Positions 16,892 to 24,619 of a stretch of 64,000 nt of DNA are shown here, in pieces. Source of the DNA: Pseudomonadales bacterium (lineage in GTDB: Bacteria > Pseudomonadota > Gammaproteobacteria > Pseudomonadales > UBA5518); contig JACKOP010000003.1 of the NCBI GenBank assembly GCA_024234165.1, forward strand, positions 558,001 to 622,000, in the 5' to 3' direction. Made by a program: the position numbers and the translations under genes. The notes under the pieces are model-generated. The model was not told where the DNA came from and searched no databases. It worked only from the letters and a program-made list of their open reading frames with translations. Position 1 is the first letter of the stretch. Each line of letters starts with the position of its first letter.

Positions 16892-17982
16892 CCAGGCGCA
16901 GCGTGCCGGACTGGGTCGCCGAGCTGGTACGTGCCGATGTGCGCGCTACCGCCGGCTATCACGTCGCCGATGCCGGCGGGCTCGTGAAGCTCGACGCGAT
17001 GGAGAATCCGTTTGCATTGCCGCCTGGGCTGCGCGCGGATCTCGCACAGCGTCTGGCAGCAGTCGAGCTGAACCGCTACCCGGATCCGCAGGCGCAGGCA
17101 TTGACCCGGCGACTGCAGCAGACTTTCGGCGTGGATCCGCGCTGGCGCATCGTGCTCGGCAATGGTTCGGACGAGATCATCCAGATCCTGATCGCGGCGC
17201 TTGCCACGTCCGGGCACGGGGTGCTGGCACCGGCACCGACCTTCGTGATGTTCCGACTGATCGCCCAGTGGCTGCGCGTGCCGTTCCACGAGGTGCCGCT
17301 CGCAGCAGACTTCTCTCTCGATATGCCCGCGATGCTCGAGGCGGTACGCGTCCACCGGCCGCGGGTGGTGTTTCTCGCCTGTCCGAACAACCCGACCGGG
17401 AATATTTTTGCGCACGACGCCGTGTGTACGCTGATCGAGTCCTGCGGGGCGCTGGTGGTGATCGACGAGGCCTACCTGCCGTTCGCCTCGCGTGATCATG
17501 CCGATCTGCTCGTGCGCTATCCGAACGTGGTGGTGATGCGCACGCTGTCGAAGCTGGGGCTGGCCGGGCTGCGGCTCGGCATGCTGTTCGGCGACCCGGC
17601 ATGGATCGACGAACTCGACAAGCTGCGGTTGCCGTACAACATCGGTACGCTGAACCAGGTTGCGGCAGCGGTGGTGCTCGACCACTACGAGGTACTGCGC
17701 GAACAGACCGCGATGCTGGTCGGCGAACGTTCCCGCCTGTTCGCCGTGCTCGCGAGCGATCCGCGGCTCGAAGTCTGGCCGAGCGAGGCGAACTTCCTGC
17801 TGATCAGGCTGCGCGCTGCGGACGCGCGGGCGACGCACGAACGCATGCGTAGGCGCGGCGTGCTCGTGAAGTGTCTGGACGGTTCGCACCCGCTGCTCGC
17901 AGGGTGTCTGCGCGTGACCATCGGCAGCGCCGAGGAGAACGCCCGCATGACGCAGGCGCTGCGCGCCGCGCTCGAGGACTAG
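16888..17982 (+). CDS. hisC: Histidinol-phosphate aminotransferase
   Basis: Encodes 364 residues from ATG 16888, overlapping the hisD stop. It is a class I/II PLP aminotransferase that makes histidinol phosphate from imidazole acetol phosphate. The substrate motif LDAMENPF, cofactor residues in GNGSDEII, CPNNPTGN and VIDEAY, and the Schiff-base lysine K222 in TLSKLGLAGLR are present. Its 3' end overlaps the 3' end of the converging protease gene by 4 bases. Confidence 0.97.
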   Translation: MTRRSVPDWVAELVRADVRATAGYHVADAGGLVKLDAMENPFALPPGLRADLAQRLAAVELNRYPDPQAQALTRRLQQTFGVDPRWRIVLGNGSDEIIQILIAALATSGHGVLAPAPTFVMFRLIAQWLRVPFHEVPLAADFSLDMPAMLEAVRVHRPRVVFLACPNNPTGNIFAHDAVCTLIESCGALVVIDEAYLPFASRDHADLLVRYPNVVVMRTLSKLGLAGLRLGMLFGDPAWIDELDKLRLPYNIGTLNQVAAAVVLDHYEVLREQTAMLVGERSRLFAVLASDPRLEVWPSEANFLLIRLRAADARATHERMRRRGVLVKCLDGSHPLLAGCLRVTIGSAEENARMTQALRAALED

Positions 17983-19100
17983 TGGACGGGCCGTTGCCCG
18001 AGCTTGCCGCGGAGCTCCTGCGTCGAGCCGTTGCGCCACACCGTCAGCGTGAACGCGTCACCCGGTGCCATCAGCAGGATGCGATACATGGCGTTTCGCC
18101 CCTGGCTGGTCGGTGTTCCGTTCAGTGCAAGCAGGATGTCCCCCGGCTGCAAGCCGGCCGCCTGGGCCGGGCTGCCCGGTTCGACGTCGCTCACGACCAT
18201 CCCGGTCAGTCCGCCCTGGTCGGTGCCGTTGATCCGCGCCGGTAGTGGTTGTACCTCGACACCGAGCCATCCGCGTACCACCTGGCCGTGGTCGACGATG
18301 TCGCGCAGCGCCTTGATTGCGTAGTCGGCCGGGATGGCGAGGCCGATGCCCTGCGAGCCGCCGCTGCGCGAGTAGATCGCGGTATTGATGCCGAGCAGGT
18401 TGCCGTGGGCGTCGAGCAGTGCACCGCCCGAGTTGCCGGGATTGATTGCTGCATCGGTCTGGATGTAGTTCTCGTAGGTGTTGAGCTGCAGGCCGTAGCG
18501 CCCGGTGGCGCTGATGATGCCCTGCGAGACGCTTTGGCCGAAACCGTAGGGATTGCCGATCGCGAGCACGACATCGCCGACCTCGGCCGTATCGACGTCG
18601 CCGACGGTGATCGGCTGCAGATCGGGCAGGTCGATGTCGAGCACCGCAAGATCGGTGTCGGGGTCGCTGCCTATCAGGCGCGCCATCGTCTCGCGCCCGT
18701 CGGCGAGCAGGACCAGGATTTCGCTGGCGCCACGGATGACGTGATTGTTGGTCAGGATGTAGCCGTCGGCGGTCATGATCACGCCGGAGCCCAGGCTGCG
18801 CTGGATGCGTTCACGCAACAGTCGGCCCTGAAAGAATGGCATGGCCAGAGGGTCACGTACGACCGTACGGGTATAGATGTTGACCACTGCCGGTGTGGCG
18901 CGCCGCACGGCGTCGGCGTACGAGACGGGTGCGGCCGGGGTCGCCAGCGCCGGGCTACGTTTGGCGAGATCACGATAATGCAGCGTCTGGATGATCAGCA
19001 GCGCAGCCATCAGGCCGACGGCAACCGGCCAGCCCATGCCCTGCAGGCCTTTCGACACGACGCGTTTCGCCCTGCCTGACGGGCGCTGCTCAGGCTCCAC
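17979..19100 (-). CDS. degS: Periplasmic serine protease of the DegS/AlgW type
   Basis: A 373-residue membrane-anchored trypsin-like protease. One N-terminal membrane helix (about residues 22-40) is followed by the protease domain with triad H120 (TNNHV), D150 (DTDLAVL) and S224 (NPGNSGGAL), and a single PDZ domain (about 270-365). One PDZ and an anchor rather than a cleaved signal argue for DegS/AlgW over DegP. These proteases sense misfolded porins and start cleavage of the anti-sigma-E factor. Lying after hisC matches algW in Pseudomonas. The start overlaps zapG by 11 bases. Confidence 0.93.
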   Translation of the reverse strand: MEPEQRPSGRAKRVVSKGLQGMGWPVAVGLMAALLIIQTLHYRDLAKRSPALATPAAPVSYADAVRRATPAVVNIYTRTVVRDPLAMPFFQGRLLRERIQRSLGSGVIMTADGYILTNNHVIRGASEILVLLADGRETMARLIGSDPDTDLAVLDIDLPDLQPITVGDVDTAEVGDVVLAIGNPYGFGQSVSQGIISATGRYGLQLNTYENYIQTDAAINPGNSGGALLDAHGNLLGINTAIYSRSGGSQGIGLAIPADYAIKALRDIVDHGQVVRGWLGVEVQPLPARINGTDQGGLTGMVVSDVEPGSPAQAAGLQPGDILLALNGTPTSQGRNAMYRILLMAPGDAFTLTVWRNGSTQELRGKLGQRPVH

Positions 19101-19548
19101 CGCGAGGGCGGTCCAGACCGTATTCCTCGTTCAGGATTCCGGGGGCATCCGGTGAGCTGCGCGGTGCGTAGTCGAGCGGCGGGTTCACGGCGGTGGCCGT
19201 GTCGGACGGGGCAGCGCTTGCATGGGGTGCTGCGCCGAGGCTGGTCAGCAAGGGCGCGGTATCCGCCGCGCTGACGTCGCAGAGTTCGATGGCTCCACCA
19301 GAGAGGTGCTGATGCAATTCGCGGTAGTTCTCCGTCAGGCGGTTGACCCGTTCGGCGGTACCCCGGAAATGTTCGGTGACCTGGTTGCGGTAGTCGTGCA
19401 GTGCCATTTCACTCTCGTGCAGGCGGCGTTCCAGCTCGCGCTGATGCTGCTCCGACGGGTCGAAGGCGCGCCGCAGCAGCCAGCCAGCGATGGCACCTGC
19501 CAGCAGGCAGGAGAGCGCGGTGATCCAGAAAACGACAGAACTGTACAA
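19090..19548 (-). CDS. zapG: ZapG/YhcB family (DUF1043) membrane division protein
   Basis: A 152-residue protein with one N-terminal membrane helix (about residues 6-25), a coiled-coil stretch (residues 33-80, with HDYRNQVTEHFRGTAERVNRLTENYRELHQHL close to the DUF1043 core) and a low-complexity proline/alanine tail. YhcB/ZapG links the division and elongation machineries in gammaproteobacteria. It precedes the DegS-type gene, the usual neighbour. A TATACT box on the minus strand at 19593-19588 could serve as its -10 element but no convincing -35 was found. Confidence 0.88.
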   Translation of the reverse strand: MYSSVVFWITALSCLLAGAIAGWLLRRAFDPSEQHQRELERRLHESEMALHDYRNQVTEHFRGTAERVNRLTENYRELHQHLSGGAIELCDVSAADTAPLLTSLGAAPHASAAPSDTATAVNPPLDYAPRSSPDAPGILNEEYGLDRPRGGA

Positions 19549-19639
19549 CGGTATGCTCCCGATGCGGTGCTGCTGGTGGTGTCGCCGAGTATAGCGACTA
19601 TGCCGGACTGCAGGTAGGCGCAGCCCGGCCGCGCTCGGG

Positions 19640-19668
19640 TTGCGATCACGTCAGCGCACCGATAAATT
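19640..19668 (+). promoter_or_regulatory. Possible sigma-70 promoter of zapE
   Basis: TTGCGA (19640-19645) and TAAATT (19663-19668) spaced by 17 bases, 44 bases upstream of the zapE start, in the divergent gap to zapG. Confidence 0.35.
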
Positions 19669-19711
19669 GCGCACCGCCTCGAGGCCGGTGATCGCGTCGC
19701 AAGGGAGGGAT

Positions 19712-20803
19712 ATGGGCCCGGTCGATCGTTATCATGCCGAACTGCAACGACCAGGATTCGTGCACGATCCTGCCCAGGAGCGTGCGGTGCACGAGTTGCA
19801 GCGCGTCCACGACGAACTCCTTGCCGCAGACGAGGGCGGTGTGGTGCAGCGCCTCGCCGTGCGCCTGGGGCGGGCGAAGCGCCAGCCGGTGACCGGCCTC
19901 TATATGTGGGGCGGCGTGGGGCGGGGCAAGACGCACCTGATGGACCTGTTCTTCGAGAGCATTCCGTTCAAGGAGCGGTTGCGCACGCATTTCCACCGAT
20001 TCATGCAGCGTGTGCATCGCGAGCTGCGTGACTGTGCCGGCGAGAAGGATCCGTTGCGTCTGGTCGGGGCGCGTATTGCGCGCGAGGCGCGGTTGCTGTG
20101 CTTCGATGAATTCTTCGTCGCCGACATTACCGACGCGATGCTGCTCGCCGGGCTGTTCGAGGAGCTGTTCGCACGTGGCGTGACGCTGGTCGCCACGTCC
20201 AACGTGGCTCCTGACGATCTGTACCGCGACGGACTGCAGCGTGCCCGTTTCCTGCCGGCGATCGAGATGATCAAGCGCCACACGCGGGTGATCGACGTCG
20301 ACGGTGGCATCGATCACCGGCTGCGTGTGCTCGAGCAGGCCGAGCTGTACCACAGCCCGCTCGACGATGCTGCCGAAGCAAATCTGATGCGCTGCTTTGC
20401 CAGCCTGGCGCCGGAGACTCCGGTTGCGGAGTGTGTGCTCGAAGTCGAGGGGCGCCCGATACGTGCGCGCTACTGTGCCGATGACGTGGTCTGGTTCGAC
20501 TTCGACGATGTGTGTGACGGACCGCGCAGCCAGAACGACTATATCGAGCTGGCTCGTGAATACCATGCCGTGCTGATCGGTGGTGTTCCGGTGTTCACTG
20601 CCGAGACGGACGATCAGGCGCGGCGTTTCATCAACCTCGTCGACGAGTTCTACGATCGCAACGTGAAGCTGGTGCTGGCGGGCGCGGCGCCGCTTGCCGA
20701 GCTCTACGCCGGCGGCAGGCTGGCGTTCGAGTTCCGGCGCACCGTGAGCCGTCTGATGGAAATGCAGTCTCACGAGTACCTGGCGCGCGCGCACCGTGCG
20801 TGA
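19712..20803 (+). CDS. zapE: Cell division ATPase ZapE
   Basis: A 363-residue AFG1-like P-loop ATPase: Walker A GGVGRGKT (67-74), Walker B LLCFDEF, and an arginine-rich sensor region (YRDGLQRARFLPAI). ZapE acts on the Z-ring late in constriction. The start at ATG 19712 is fixed by an AGGGAGGG directly upstream; the longer reading from 19640 has no such site. Placement before rplM is conserved in gammaproteobacteria. Confidence 0.96.
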   Translation: MGPVDRYHAELQRPGFVHDPAQERAVHELQRVHDELLAADEGGVVQRLAVRLGRAKRQPVTGLYMWGGVGRGKTHLMDLFFESIPFKERLRTHFHRFMQRVHRELRDCAGEKDPLRLVGARIAREARLLCFDEFFVADITDAMLLAGLFEELFARGVTLVATSNVAPDDLYRDGLQRARFLPAIEMIKRHTRVIDVDGGIDHRLRVLEQAELYHSPLDDAAEANLMRCFASLAPETPVAECVLEVEGRPIRARYCADDVVWFDFDDVCDGPRSQNDYIELAREYHAVLIGGVPVFTAETDDQARRFINLVDEFYDRNVKLVLAGAAPLAELYAGGRLAFEFRRTVSRLMEMQSHEYLARAHRA

Positions 20804-20821
20804 AAATTCCCGCCATCGAAC

Positions 20822-20851
20822 TTGTGGCAGCAAAAGCCCGTGGTGTAAGAT
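20822..20851 (+). promoter_or_regulatory. Sigma-70 promoter of rplM-rpsI
   Basis: TTGTGG (20822-20827) and TAAGAT (20846-20851) with 18 bases between, followed by a G/C discriminator. The predicted transcript would start near 20858 with a leader of about 34 bases. This fits a growth-controlled ribosomal protein promoter. Confidence 0.5.
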
Positions 20852-20891
20852 TCGGCCCCTTTTCCGGGCACCTTACCCGTCGAGGTTTGAA

Positions 20892-21320
20892 ATGAAGACA
20901 TATTCCGCCAAACCCGGCAGCGTCGAACAGTCGTGGTACGTCGTCGACGCCAGCGGCAAGACGCTGGGTCGCATGGCCAGTGCGATCGCCTCGCGGCTGC
21001 GCGGCAAGCACAAGCCCGAGTTCACACCGCACACGGACACGGGTGACTACATCGTCGTCGTCAATGCCGGAAAGGTGCGTGTGACCGGTGACAAGGCGAA
21101 ATCGAAGATCTATCACCACCATACCGGCCATCCCGGCGGGCTGAAGTCGATAAGCTTCGAGAAGCTGATCGAGAAGGCGCCGGAGCAGGCGATCGAACTG
21201 GCGGTACGCGGCATGCTGCCGAAGAATCCGCTGGGTCGCGCGATGGCGCGCAAACTGAAGGTCTACGCCGGCGGCGACCATCCGCACGCCGCGCAGCAAC
21301 CGCAAGCACTGGAGCTCTGA
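20892..21320 (+). CDS. rplM: 50S ribosomal protein L13
   Basis: Exactly 142 residues, the E. coli length. Conserved blocks include WYVVDASGKTLGRMAS, RGKHKPEFTPHTDTGDYIVV and AVRGMLPKNPLGR followed by KVYAGGDHPHAAQQP. An early assembly protein of the large subunit. Thirteen bases separate it from rpsI, its invariant partner. Confidence 0.99.
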   Translation: MKTYSAKPGSVEQSWYVVDASGKTLGRMASAIASRLRGKHKPEFTPHTDTGDYIVVVNAGKVRVTGDKAKSKIYHHHTGHPGGLKSISFEKLIEKAPEQAIELAVRGMLPKNPLGRAMARKLKVYAGGDHPHAAQQPQALEL

Positions 21321-21333
21321 CTGGGACGCACAC

Positions 21334-21726
21334 ATGGCAGCCACGCAGTATTACGGAACCGGACGACGCAAGACCGCCACTGCCCGGGTGTTCCTCCGGC
21401 AGGGACGCGGCAGCATCTCGATCAATGACCGCCCGCTGGAACAGTACTTCGGGCGTGAGGTTGCGCGCATGATCGTGCGCCAGCCGCTCGAGCTGCTCGG
21501 GTTGGGCGAGAAGTTCGATGTGCAGGTGTCGGTCGCTGGCGGTGGCAGCTTCGGTCAGGCCGGCGCGATCCGCCATGGCATCACGCGTGCGCTGATCGAA
21601 TACGACGAAACATTGAAGCCGACGTTGCGCCAGCAGGGCTACGTGACCCGCGATGCGCGCGAGGTCGAACGCAAGAAGGTCGGGTTGCGCAAGGCACGCA
21701 AGCGCCCTCAGTACTCGAAGCGCTGA
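21334..21726 (+). CDS. rpsI: 30S ribosomal protein S9
   Basis: 130 residues with the family opening QYYGTGRRKTATARVFLR, the middle GGGSFGQAGAIRHGI and the basic tail KARKRPQYSKR that reaches the P-site tRNA. No hairpin with a T-run follows it. The pet genes usually come next in this genome order, but here a SulP gene intervenes. Confidence 0.99.
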   Translation: MAATQYYGTGRRKTATARVFLRQGRGSISINDRPLEQYFGREVARMIVRQPLELLGLGEKFDVQVSVAGGGSFGQAGAIRHGITRALIEYDETLKPTLRQQGYVTRDAREVERKKVGLRKARKRPQYSKR

Positions 21727-21931
21727 TCGACCTTCTGTCTGCTGTCAGGCCCATTTGGACATGCCGCCACATTGGGCCGGTCAGCGATGTTCCCTGCAGG
21801 TTGAACCCGGGCAGGATGATCCGAGGGTATATCGCCTGCAAGCAGGCCTGAGGGCGGCGATGGCATAGCGCACGTGCAGAACCACGACACCACGACCGCG
21901 CCTTGGGACGCTGTCGAGGCATGAGCCATCG

Positions 21932-23704
21932 ATGAGACCGTCCTATCTCCGGATCCCGGCCCTGGAAGTGCTGCGCGGCTACCGCACCAGCGATGCCCGC
22001 GGCGACCTGCTCGCCGGCCTCTCGGTCGCTGCGGTTGCAGTACCCCAGGCCATGGCCTACGCGATGGTCGTCGGGCTGCCGCCCGAGGTGGGGCTGTGTA
22101 CCGCGATCATCATGACAGCCGTCGGCGCAGTCTTCGACTCGTCGCGACAACTGATCAACGGTCCGACCAACGCCATCTCGATCGCGCTGCTGAGCGCGGT
22201 CGGTGCCATCGTCGACCCCGGAGAGCGCCTGCAGGCCGTGGTGCTGATGGCGTTCATGATCGGCAGCATCCAGCTGGGCATCAGCCTGCTGCGACTCGGT
22301 GATCTGACACGCTATATTTCGCATTCGGTGATCGTGGGCTTTACCGCCGGCGCGAGTCTGTTGCTTGTCCTCGACCAACTGAAGAACCTGCTGGGCCAGC
22401 GCGCGGTCGGCGACGTTCATGACCACTTCCTGCTCCGGGTCTATCACTCGCTGGTCGCTGGCGGCGACGTGCACCAGCCTACGGTCTACATCGGTCTTGC
22501 GTCGATAACGCTGGTGGTCGCGCTGCGTTGGCTGAAGCGGCGCTGGTCCTGGGTGCTGCTGCCCGAATTCCTGCTGGTCGTGCTGGTCATGGCGGGGCTC
22601 AGCGCCTATTTCGACTTTGCCGCCATGGGAGTGAAGGTGGTTGGCACCATCCCGGCGACCCTGCCGCGACCCGAAATGCCCGTGCTCGATGTGGCTCTCA
22701 TGGAAGAGCTCGCCACGCCGGCGCTCGCCATCGCGCTGCTCGGGCTGCTGGAGGCCATTTCCATGTCCAAGGCCATTGCTGCGGTCACCCGACAGAAGCT
22801 CGACCTCAACCAGCAATGCCTGTCCGAAGGCATGGCCAATATCGTCGGCTCGTTTTTTTCCTGCATGCCGGGCTCGGGGTCACTGACCCGCTCGGCCATC
22901 AACCAGCAGGCAGGGGCGCGTACCCAGTGGTCCGGGGTGATCTCTGCCATCGCAGTCGCTGTCGTCATGGTCGTGCTCGCACCCTACGCGGCCTTCATTC
23001 CGCGCCCGGCGCTGGCGGGGCTCCTGATCGTCACCGCCGCCGGCATGATCAATTTCCACGATCTGCGCTTCCACCTGCGAGTGACTCGCTACGATGCGAT
23101 CATCGTGACGGTAACGGCCGTCACGGCCTTTGCCATTTCCATCGAGTTCTGCATCCTGATCGGGACGTTCCTTTCTTTCATGCTTGCCGTCCCGCGCGCG
23201 GGCAACATGCACATGACTGAGTTCATCCCGGCCGAGGACGGCATCGTTCACGAGCGGTTGCCGGAGGACGACGCCTGCCCGCGGATCCGGATTTACGGAT
23301 TCGAAGGTGAATTCTTCTTTGCCGCTGGCACCAACATCGAGCGTCACATGGAGCGCATCGAGGAGCAGGTCGACGCCAACACGCAGGTAGTCGTGCTGCG
23401 CATGAAGCGGGCGCGCAACCCGGACGCCGTGGGCATGGCGCAACTCGAGGGACTGTGTGATCGCCTGTCGGCACGTGGCATCCGGGTGCTGCTCTGCGGA
23501 GTTCGGCCGCAGATGCACCAGGTGATGCAGCGTTGCGGCATCATCGGGAAAATCGGGACGGCGAGTATTTTTCTCGAACAGAATATCCGTCAGACCAGCA
23601 CGATGCAGGCGATGCACCATGCCGCTACGCTGAGCCAAGGTGGCTGTGGCTCTTGTCCGCTGCAGGGAGAGCGGCCGGCTCCGCATGTCGGGCCGTCGCG
23701 GTGA
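21932..23704 (+). CDS. SulP family anion transporter with STAS domain
   Basis: A 590-residue inner membrane protein: SLC26/SulP core of about ten or more helices (residues 20-430; opening RGDLLAGLSVAAVAVPQAMAYAMV, then INGPTNAISI) and a cytosolic STAS domain (about 440-565). Members carry sulphate, bicarbonate or other anions; the substrate cannot be assigned. The C terminus adds a short cysteine motif, GGCGSCP, outside the STAS fold. It lies alone between rpsI and petA, two genes normally adjacent, with about 205 and 312 bases of flanking non-coding DNA, so it looks like an insertion into the conserved order. No transposase or repeat was seen at its edges. Confidence 0.93.
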   Translation: MRPSYLRIPALEVLRGYRTSDARGDLLAGLSVAAVAVPQAMAYAMVVGLPPEVGLCTAIIMTAVGAVFDSSRQLINGPTNAISIALLSAVGAIVDPGERLQAVVLMAFMIGSIQLGISLLRLGDLTRYISHSVIVGFTAGASLLLVLDQLKNLLGQRAVGDVHDHFLLRVYHSLVAGGDVHQPTVYIGLASITLVVALRWLKRRWSWVLLPEFLLVVLVMAGLSAYFDFAAMGVKVVGTIPATLPRPEMPVLDVALMEELATPALAIALLGLLEAISMSKAIAAVTRQKLDLNQQCLSEGMANIVGSFFSCMPGSGSLTRSAINQQAGARTQWSGVISAIAVAVVMVVLAPYAAFIPRPALAGLLIVTAAGMINFHDLRFHLRVTRYDAIIVTVTAVTAFAISIEFCILIGTFLSFMLAVPRAGNMHMTEFIPAEDGIVHERLPEDDACPRIRIYGFEGEFFFAAGTNIERHMERIEEQVDANTQVVVLRMKRARNPDAVGMAQLEGLCDRLSARGIRVLLCGVRPQMHQVMQRCGIIGKIGTASIFLEQNIRQTSTMQAMHHAATLSQGGCGSCPLQGERPAPHVGPSR

Positions 23705-24016
23705 TGCCGGCCCGGCAGGACACGGAGGCAGCAAAGCCGCCACCCGCTCGTGGATCGGGCCGGGCCGGTGACGCTTGGGCACGGGGTGTCGCGATTGGGG
23801 CGACTGGTTTCGTCCGACGCATGCGGGTGCTTCGATCGGCGGTCGGAAGGTAGTCCGTATGCCCTGGTCATCTGCTGGATCATGGCGGGAGACCATTCTG
23901 GCCGACCATGGGAAGGCCGTTTCTTGTAACAACCCTGGTTTTTCTTTAGCATTCCGTCCGCAAAATTCACCGGACTACACGGTGTTGCATCCATCCAGGA
24001 TCGGAGACTTCCCCTC
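23705..24016 (+). other. Intergenic region between sulP and petA
   Basis: 312 bases. The first 180 bases are GC-rich and contain only short readings without ribosome binding sites or family resemblance. The last 100 bases are less GC-rich and hold the likely pet promoter. No terminator hairpin with a T-run was seen after sulP. Confidence 0.5.
23924..23952 (+). promoter_or_regulatory. Possible sigma-70 promoter of the pet operon
   Basis: TTGTAA (23924-23929) and TAGCAT (23947-23952) with a 17-base spacer containing a T-run. Predicted start is near 23959, about 58 bases before the GTG of petA. Confidence 0.4.
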
Positions 24017-24619
24017 GTGAGCAATCAAGGCGTTAACAAGAAGCGACGGCAGTTCCTGACCGCCGCCACTTCGGTGGTGGGTGCGGCAGGCGTCGTCGGT
24101 GTCGCGGTGCCGTTTGTGGCCTCCTGGAACCCGAGCGCGAAGGCGCGGGCGGCCGGCGCACCTGTGAAAGCCGATATCAGCAAGCTCGAACCCGGTCAGA
24201 TGGTCGTCGTCGAGTGGCGTGGCAAGCCGGTCTACGTAGTCAGGCGCACGACGGAGTCGCTGGAATCGCTCAAGCAGCAGGCACTGATCGACCGACTGCG
24301 CGATCCCCAGTCGCAGGAGTCGGTGCAGCCAAAATACGTCGATCCGGTGCAGCGTTCGATCCGGCCCGAGTACCTGGTCCTGCTCGGCTTGTGCACGCAC
24401 CTTGGATGCGCGCCGAAGTATCGTCCCGATGTGGGGGCAACCGATCTGGGCGGCGCGGACTGGCTGGGTGGGTTCTTCTGTCCGTGCCACGGGTCCAAGT
24501 TCGACCTCGCGGGACGTGTCTTCAAGGGCGTGCCCGCGCCCACCAACCTCGAAGTGCCGCCATACAGCTACGAGGGAGACAAGGTTCTGGTAATCGGCGT
24601 TGATCAGGAGACCGCATAA
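24017..24619 (+). CDS. petA: Ubiquinol-cytochrome c reductase iron-sulphur (Rieske) subunit
   Basis: Encodes 200 residues from GTG 24017. The N terminus carries a twin-arginine signal-anchor (KKRRQFLTAATS) and one membrane helix. The [2Fe-2S] cluster ligands are C126 and H128 (CTHLGC) and C157 and H158 (CPCHGS), with C131-C155 as the disulphide. It takes electrons from quinol at the Qo site and hands them to cytochrome c1. The stop TAA shares its last base with the petBC start, so the two are coupled. Confidence 0.98.
   Translation: MSNQGVNKKRRQFLTAATSVVGAAGVVGVAVPFVASWNPSAKARAAGAPVKADISKLEPGQMVVVEWRGKPVYVVRRTTESLESLKQQALIDRLRDPQSQESVQPKYVDPVQRSIRPEYLVLLGLCTHLGCAPKYRPDVGATDLGGADWLGGFFCPCHGSKFDLAGRVFKGVPAPTNLEVPPYSYEGDKVLVIGVDQETA

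Noticed and set aside
21834..21847. GCCTGC-AA-GCAGGC inverted repeat as a terminator after rpsI
   Set aside because: The loop is only two bases and there is no T-run, so it is unlikely to act as a terminator.
23775..24020. 81-codon plus-strand reading in front of petA
   Set aside because: No ribosome binding site or family resemblance, and it overlaps the predicted pet promoter and the petA start.
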